NCBI GenBank assembly: GCA_964350145.1
Contig: CAYGJL010000019.1
Location: 1 to 59,044 of the forward strand
Length of the DNA: 59,044 nt
Source: JACDCY01 sp964350145
GTDB lineage: Bacteria; Gemmatimonadota; Gemmatimonadetes; Gemmatimonadales; Gemmatimonadaceae
Direction: 5' to 3'
Part shown: in pieces, positions 54,036 to 59,044 of the stretch
Numbering within the stretch: position 1 is the first letter of the stretch
Layout of the letters: each line of letters opens with the position of its first letter
Translations under genes and position numbers: made by a program
Notes under the pieces: model-generated
Databases searched by the model: none
What the model was told of the DNA's origin: nothing
The model's input: the letters and a program-made list of their open reading frames with translations, nothing else

Positions 54036-54941
54036 CTACGCGCGTCTGGCGGGCTGTGGCGCGGTGGTTATCAGGATTACGGCCGCCAGGATCACCCCTG
54101 CGGCGATCATCGTCCGGACGGAGATATGCTCGCCCGCGAACGCCCAGCCCAGGAACACCGCAATTACGGGATTCACGTACGCGTACGTCGCGACGCGCGC
54201 GGGGCTGCTGACCTGCAACAGCCAGATGTACGCGCTGTAGGCGATGACCGAGCCGACGATCGCGAGGTATGCCAGCCCCACAGCCGATCGCAACGAGACT
54301 TCCGCAAGGTCGACTGTCCGATGATCTCCCGCGGCAAGCGATGCCGCGGAGAAGAAGACGCCGGCCGCGAGCATCGTCAGCGCCGCAGACGCGAGACCCG
54401 AGTCGGGCAGGTCCGCGCTGCGCGAGTAGATAGAGCCTGCCGCCCACGTGATCGATCCGCCGCACAGAACTAGAGCGGACGGCAGGTGAATCGAGCCGGA
54501 TACTTCGCTCCCGATTCCGACCAGGATCGCGAGACCCACGATGCCGAGACCGACTCCTGTCCAGATCAGGCGAGCCGGCCGCACGTGCTCCACGATCGTC
54601 TGGATCACCACCATCCACAGCGGCACCGTCGCGACGATCAGCGCCGCGATTCCGGAGGGTATTCTCTGCTGCGCCCAGATCAGCGACCCGTTTCCGAAAA
54701 ATGGCAGCAACGCGCCCACGATGGACGCGTTGAGCAGCTGCCGCCGGGAGAATTTCGCGCCGCCGCGCGCCGCGGCGAGCGCGTAAAGTACCGCGCCGGC
54801 CGTGAGGAACCGCGCGGCACCCAGCAAAAACGGCGGCAACGACTCCAAACCCCAGATGATCGCGAGGTAGCTCGATCCCCAGATGAGATACACGGCGGCG
54901 AACGCCGAGAAAAGCTTTGGTCGCGGTGCACCGCCAGTCAT
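54036..54941 (-). CDS. EamA family (DMT superfamily) exporter, YedA-like
   Basis: This 301-residue protein has about ten membrane helices in two EamA halves. The first starts with FAAVYLIWGSSYLAIIWGLESLPPFLLGAARFL; the second has SVIAYSAYIWLLQVSSPARVATYAYVNPVIAVFLGWAFAGE, the DMT C-half signature. Members export amino acids, drugs or nucleosides. YedA is the nearest recognised type, but the substrate is unclear. The ATG is at 54941. Confidence 0.92.
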   Translation of the reverse strand: MTGGAPRPKLFSAFAAVYLIWGSSYLAIIWGLESLPPFLLGAARFLTAGAVLYALAAARGGAKFSRRQLLNASIVGALLPFFGNGSLIWAQQRIPSGIAALIVATVPLWMVVIQTIVEHVRPARLIWTGVGLGIVGLAILVGIGSEVSGSIHLPSALVLCGGSITWAAGSIYSRSADLPDSGLASAALTMLAAGVFFSAASLAAGDHRTVDLAEVSLRSAVGLAYLAIVGSVIAYSAYIWLLQVSSPARVATYAYVNPVIAVFLGWAFAGEHISVRTMIAAGVILAAVILITTAPQPARRA

Positions 54942-55158
54942 CTGTTCATGTCGCCAATGGTGGACGGTAATTGTAGCGATTGGGTGTCACTTCGCGAACG
55001 CGGACGCCGCCGGAACTTTTGCCATCTCGTTGGTGCCGAAGGTGATGCGTCTCACGCGGTCATCGGCATCGGCCCTGCCTTGACGACGCCTCGCAGGCGC
55101 GGGCGCGTGACGGCCCGCATTGAATCCTGGAGCGCTCACAGCCGTAGGGAGGAGACAC

Positions 55159-55887
55159 ATGAAACCGATTTTCTTCTTCGCGCCATTCGCGTTCCTGGCA
55201 GTGGCCGCGTCCGCTCCGGAAGCACAGACCCGGCGGCCGGCGCAGATCACCGCCGTGCCACGGTTCGTCGTCTTCGGCGACATCGTCGCCTCGAAGCCCA
55301 AGGGCGAGTTCGCCGACTATGTGGACCAGGGCTTCGGGTTCAACGCCGGAGCCATGCTGCGGCTGGACCCCGCCGGCATGTTCGCCGTCCGGGCCGAGCT
55401 CGGCGGCCTGCAGTACGGCCGTGAGCGCATGCCCGTCGCGTTCACCTTCAGCGGGCGCGTAACAGCGGATGTCGTCACGACGAACATGATCGGTTGGCTC
55501 GGCATCGGCCCGCAGTTCACGTTCCCGACCGGACCGATCCGGCCGTACGCCAACGCCGCGTTCGCGATCACGAACTTCCGTACGACTTCCTCCATCGAGG
55601 ACCGGCAGACCTCTGAGACGTTCGCTACCACCGAAAACGCGAGCGACTTCTCGTCGGCGGTCGTGTTCGGTGGCGGAGTGTACGTCCCGATCGGCGGCCG
55701 TACGTCCACCGCGATGCTCACCCTCGGCGGCAAGTATTACTACGGCGGCGAAGCGACGTATCTGCCCGAAGGCGGGATTCAGGACAACGACGACGGATCC
55801 GTGACGTTGTTCCCCGCGCGGACCGAGACCGACTTCGTGATCTGGCAGCTCGGTGTGACGGTCGGCATTCCGTCCCGGCGCCGATGA
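55159..55887 (+). CDS. Outer-membrane beta-barrel protein
   Basis: An ATG at 55159 (GGAGGAG upstream) gives 242 residues with a signal peptide ending PEAQ. Alternating hydrophobic strands (AVRAELGGLQYG, MIGWLGIGPQFTF, RPYANAAFAITNF, AMLTLGGKYYYGG) and the ending DFVIWQLGVTVGIPSRRR suggest an eight-stranded OmpA/OmpX-size barrel. I do not recognise a narrower family. It overlaps the Omp85-like gene by 4 bp, so both are made together and may be partners in the outer membrane. Confidence 0.75.
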   Translation: MKPIFFFAPFAFLAVAASAPEAQTRRPAQITAVPRFVVFGDIVASKPKGEFADYVDQGFGFNAGAMLRLDPAGMFAVRAELGGLQYGRERMPVAFTFSGRVTADVVTTNMIGWLGIGPQFTFPTGPIRPYANAAFAITNFRTTSSIEDRQTSETFATTENASDFSSAVVFGGGVYVPIGGRTSTAMLTLGGKYYYGGEATYLPEGGIQDNDDGSVTLFPARTETDFVIWQLGVTVGIPSRRR

Positions 55888-58229
55888 TCGTTTCGGCGGT
55901 GGCATTCGCGGCTGCCCTGGCGATCGGCCAGGGCGTGACCGTGAGCATCGGCGGCCGCGCGAAGCAGGACTCGGTGGCGTTGGAGCGCGCGCGGCAGAAG
56001 GCGGACAGCGCGGCTGCGGTGAGAGAGGCCGGCCGGGCAGCACGGGACTCGGTGCGTGACGCGCGGCGTCGCTCGAGAATCATCCCGGTGACGGCGGAGC
56101 ACATGCGCACGGCGTTTTCCGATCCGCTCGCGCGCGCCACGCTCGAGCGGGCGCGAACGGCGCGTGTGGCGGACGATTCCGCGCTGATCGGCTACGACTC
56201 GAAAACACGGGAGCGGGCGAGCATCGGGATGTCGCTCACACGACTTGGCCGCGAGCGCCTGCTGGCGCGGTACGAGCGCGTCACTCGCGTGCAATGGCGG
56301 CGCGACCGTGGCGCCCGCGTGCAGGTGCTGGGAGAGCGCACCACCGCGCCGATGCTCGGAAGGAGCGGAGAGATAGATGCCGAGATGAGCAGCGTCCCGG
56401 CGATTCCGTACTTCCCGGGCCGCGAGCCACTGTGGGGAGCTTCGCTCGCGCGCTTGGACGTGGTGGACAGCGACATGGTGAACCCGCTCGCGCGCGGCGC
56501 CGAGGCGTACTACACGTACGAGAAGGGCGACTCACTGTCGTTCCGCATCGGCGGCGAGACCCGGATCAGTGTGCGCGAGCTGCGAGTGCGCCCGCGGCAG
56601 CCGGATTGGCGCGTCAGTGTCGCCTCGCTCTGGTTCGACGATGCGACGGGGCGGCTGGTGCGCGCGGTGTACCGCATGTCCGAGCCGATGGATATCTGGA
56701 AGGTCGACGAAGAAGACGATGGCGAAGGCTGCGACGCGCCCCGGCTCATCTGCTCGGCGTTGAATCCGATGACCGCGACAGTGTCGGTCGTGGCGGTGGA
56801 GTACGGGCTGCACGAGGGGCGGTTCTGGCTGCCGCGGTTACAGACGCTTGAGGGCTCGGCCCATGTCGGGATAATGCGCGTGCCGTTCAAGCTGGAGCAG
56901 AGCTTCACGTACGACGAGGTGAACGGCACGAGCGACTTCGCGCCGGTGGTCGTCACGCCGGCCGACACGTCGAGGTCCGATACAGCCGCCGTCGCCGCGC
57001 GGCGGGCGGCGAGGCGAGCGCCGTGCGCGCCCGGTGAGACCCGTGAGCGGATCGTCTCCCGGTTCGAGAATACGCTGGCGGTTTCCGTGCAGGTGCCGTG
57101 CGACTCGCTGGCGCTGGCGCGGTCACCCGAGCTGCCGGCGTCGCCATACGACCCAGGTGAAGAGATTTTCTCTTCGAGCGAGCTCGAGGAGCTGACCAAC
57201 CGCGCGCTCGGCCTCGCGGCGCAGGCGGGCTACGCGCGGGGGCCGGTGGATCTGCGGTACGGACTCGGCATGTCGCGGTACAACCGAGTCGAAGGGCTGT
57301 CCACCGGAATTGCGGCCCGACAGTCGCTCGGCGGCGGATACACCGCGCACGCGTCCGTGCGGCTGGGCCTGGCGGATCTGGAGCCTAACGCGGAGCTGTC
57401 GCTGCTACGCAGCAATGGCCGCACGGAGGTGGGCATCGGGATCTACCGCCGGCTGGCTGCGGCGAACGACTGGGGCGATCCGCTCGGGTTCGGCAACTCA
57501 GTGTCCGCGCTGCTGCTGGGGCGCGACGAAGGCTTCTACTATCGCGCCTGGGGGGCGGAGCTGACGCGCGGTTCCGCCGAAGGCTCCCGCGGCATCGTTT
57601 CGCGCCTGTTCGTCGAGCATCATTCCGACGCGGTCACCGAGACATCGGTATCGCTTGCCCGGGCGATCAGCGGCCGCAGGTTCGGCGACAACATCGACGC
57701 CACGAACGGCACCATCGGAGGACTGTCGCTCCGGCACGTCGGTTCGCGCGGGCTCAATCCGCACGGGTGGCGACTGCTGTCGGACATCCGCGTGGAGGGC
57801 GCCGCGGGCTCGTTCGACTATTCCCGCGCCGCCGCCGACTTCACGGTTTCGCACGGGCTGGGAGCGAGAGCCGACGGAGCGCTGACGTTCGGTGGCGGCA
57901 CGTCGGGCGGCGCGCTGCCGCTGCAGCGCTGGTGGTTCCTCGGCGGCGCGCACTCGGTGCGGGGCCAGTCGCCGGCCACCCGCGCGGGGAACGCCTACTG
58001 GCTCGCGCGCGCGGAGATAGGGTCGTCGTTCGTGCTGGCGCGGCCGGTGGTCTTCGCCGATTTCGGCTGGGCGGGGGACCGATCGGACTTCAGTTCGCCG
58101 GGAACTCCGATCAGTGGAGCGGGCGTAGGTGCGTCCTTCCTCGACGGCCTCGTGCGGTTCGACGTCGCGAAAGGCATCCGCCCGGAGCGCGGCGTGCGCG
58201 GTTATCTGTATCTCGAGGCCCGTTTCTAA
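55884..58229 (+). CDS. Omp85-like surface antigen / outer-membrane barrel protein
   Basis: The 781-residue protein starts with a hydrophobic signal (MIVSAVAFAAALAIG) and a long N-terminal soluble region of unknown fold with basic helices near 30-80. The second half is a barrel. The C-terminus carries WWFLGGAHSVRGQ (VRG at 692-694), the L6 loop motif of the Omp85 superfamily, and ends in GVRGYLYLEARF with a terminal phenylalanine for BAM recognition. There are no visible POTRA repeats. It may be a translocase or insertase for the small barrel encoded before it. Its TAA stop lies in a period-7 array. Confidence 0.78.
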   Translation: MIVSAVAFAAALAIGQGVTVSIGGRAKQDSVALERARQKADSAAAVREAGRAARDSVRDARRRSRIIPVTAEHMRTAFSDPLARATLERARTARVADDSALIGYDSKTRERASIGMSLTRLGRERLLARYERVTRVQWRRDRGARVQVLGERTTAPMLGRSGEIDAEMSSVPAIPYFPGREPLWGASLARLDVVDSDMVNPLARGAEAYYTYEKGDSLSFRIGGETRISVRELRVRPRQPDWRVSVASLWFDDATGRLVRAVYRMSEPMDIWKVDEEDDGEGCDAPRLICSALNPMTATVSVVAVEYGLHEGRFWLPRLQTLEGSAHVGIMRVPFKLEQSFTYDEVNGTSDFAPVVVTPADTSRSDTAAVAARRAARRAPCAPGETRERIVSRFENTLAVSVQVPCDSLALARSPELPASPYDPGEEIFSSSELEELTNRALGLAAQAGYARGPVDLRYGLGMSRYNRVEGLSTGIAARQSLGGGYTAHASVRLGLADLEPNAELSLLRSNGRTEVGIGIYRRLAAANDWGDPLGFGNSVSALLLGRDEGFYYRAWGAELTRGSAEGSRGIVSRLFVEHHSDAVTETSVSLARAISGRRFGDNIDATNGTIGGLSLRHVGSRGLNPHGWRLLSDIRVEGAAGSFDYSRAAADFTVSHGLGARADGALTFGGGTSGGALPLQRWWFLGGAHSVRGQSPATRAGNAYWLARAEIGSSFVLARPVVFADFGWAGDRSDFSSPGTPISGAGVGASFLDGLVRFDVAKGIRPERGVRGYLYLEARF

Positions 58230-58254
58230 TCACTAGTCACTAGTCACTAGTCAC
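58227..58254. repeat. Period-7 array, TAATCAC/TAGTCAC x4, holding both stop codons
   Basis: TAATCAC, TAGTCAC, TAGTCAC and TAGTCAC start with the TAA stop of the Omp85-like gene and include the TGA stop of the convergent pruA gene (58253-58251, minus strand). Confidence 0.92.
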
Positions 58255-59044
58255 TTCTGTTCCATAAACGGATAACCGAACTCGTGCGGAGGCGAGAACG
58301 TCTCCTTCACGGAGCGCGCGCTCACCCAGCGCACGAGGTTCAGCATGGAGCCCGCCTTGTCGTTCGTGCCTGACGACCGGCCCCCGCCGAACGGCTGTTG
58401 ACCTACCACTGCTCCCGTCGGCTTGTCGTTGACATAGAAGTTGCCGGCCGCGTTTCGCAGGCGCATGCTCGCCTCGTCCACCGCCGCGCGGTCGCGCGCG
58501 AACACAGCGCCCGTGAGCGCGTATGGCGAGGTGCTATCCACGAGATCCAGCGTCTCGGACCACTTGGAATCCGGATAGATGTACGCGGTGACCACAGGAC
58601 CGAAGATCTCTTCGCACAGCAGGCGGCTGTCGGGGTTGTGCGCCTGGATCAGCGTGGGCTGGATGAACCAGCCTTCCTCACCGCGGGCGTTCCCGCCGGC
58701 GAGCACGTCGTGGTCCGGCGTGCGCTCCAGATACGAGCTGATCTTCTCGAACGCCCGCTGATCGATCACGGCGCCCATGAAGTTTCTGAAATCCGTCACG
58801 TCGCCCATCCGGATCTCTTCGATCATGCCAACCGCTCTGTCGCGAACCTCCTTCCACAGCGATTCCGGGATGTACACGCGGCTCACCGCGGAGCACTTCT
58901 GTCCCTGGTACTCGAACCCGCCGCGCACTATGGCCACGGCCAGCGCGACCGGATCGGCCGACGGATGGGCGACGATGAAATCCTTGCCGCCGGTCTCGCC
59001 GACGATCCGCGGGTAGGTGCGGTATCTGCCCATGTTGGCACCGA
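58251..59044 (-). CDS. pruA: L-glutamate gamma-semialdehyde dehydrogenase (P5C dehydrogenase), C-terminal part
   Basis: The frame runs off the window at 59044, so the N-terminus is missing; about 264 residues are seen. GETGGKDFIVAHPSAD with the catalytic glutamate, FEYQGQKCSAVSR with the nucleophilic cysteine, EEIFGPVVTAYIY, and FYVNDKPTGAVVGQQPFGGGRSSG (P5CDH-specific) are all present. The enzyme oxidises glutamate semialdehyde to glutamate with NAD in proline or arginine breakdown. No proline dehydrogenase domain can be seen in this piece; it would be on the other side if fused. Confidence 0.95.
   Translation of the reverse strand, partial: GANMGRYRTYPRIVGETGGKDFIVAHPSADPVALAVAIVRGGFEYQGQKCSAVSRVYIPESLWKEVRDRAVGMIEEIRMGDVTDFRNFMGAVIDQRAFEKISSYLERTPDHDVLAGGNARGEEGWFIQPTLIQAHNPDSRLLCEEIFGPVVTAYIYPDSKWSETLDLVDSTSPYALTGAVFARDRAAVDEASMRLRNAAGNFYVNDKPTGAVVGQQPFGGGRSSGTNDKAGSMLNLVRWVSARSVKETFSPPHEFGYPFMEQK

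Noticed and set aside
55012..55060. GGAACTT resembling an ECF sigma -35 before the outer-membrane barrel gene
   Set aside because: No matching GTC-type -10 at 15-17 bases; the nearest is about 30 bases away.

Overview
The window is a dense, GC-rich bacterial chromosome segment of about 59 kb, with 49 protein genes called. Two are cut by the window ends. I see no rRNA, tRNA, phage, insertion sequence or CRISPR. The gene content suggests a Gram-negative bacterium with an outer membrane: TolC channels, RND and MacAB-type pumps, an Omp85-like barrel, a cyclic-glucan-synthase-type giant enzyme and several lipoproteins. The GC-rich coding style, plant/chlamydia-type FabI and period-7 intergenic repeats make me lean to Gemmatimonadota, but that is inference without a search.

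Layout. Bases 1-9135 form one tightly packed forward operon: end of a MacA-like adaptor, ABC ATPase, MacB-like permease, TolC-type channel, APC amino-acid permease, Rieske oxygenase, penicillin-acylase-family hydrolase and creatininase-family hydrolase. An AI-2E exporter faces it. A PLP decarboxylase, M19 dipeptidase and DsbD-N-like lipoprotein follow (10293-13475). A giant GT84-GH94 enzyme fills 13909-22104. A FAD-Rieske oxidoreductase, a KynB-like cyclase, transketolase, a serine esterase and a small disordered protein lie on the minus strand (22058-27406), followed by a PAS-GGDEF diguanylate cyclase, a plant-type FabI, a 2H phosphoesterase and a PlsC-type acyltransferase.

Bases 31395-33638 hold a sulfide/persulfide operon (ArsR-rhodanese fusion, DsrE, SQR-like flavoprotein) behind a palindromic operator. 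Next come a hemolysin-III protein, a lytic transglycosylase, a VIT-vWA protein with its ECF sigma/anti-sigma pair, YdeI-like protein, EttA, an unknown secreted protein, RF3, a retropepsin-like lipoprotein and a DUF4142 lipoprotein. Bases 45664-52323 are a TetR-controlled RND tripartite pump. A divergent VOC/MarR pair has twin operators (52657-52690). The end holds a repeat-rich DUF4097-like protein, an EamA exporter, two outer-membrane barrel proteins and the C-terminal part of PruA.

The most unusual signal is a set of short tandem arrays, almost all with a strict 7-bp period but different core heptamers, at nine places and nearly always at gene borders. The GTGACTA and AGCTAGC types close all six reading frames, and one array supplies the stop codons of two convergent genes. 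Other points of interest are three convergent gene pairs that overlap by 47-95 bp, the cysteine-free ArsR domain fused to a rhodanese, and clear operators for ArsR, TetR and MarR regulators.
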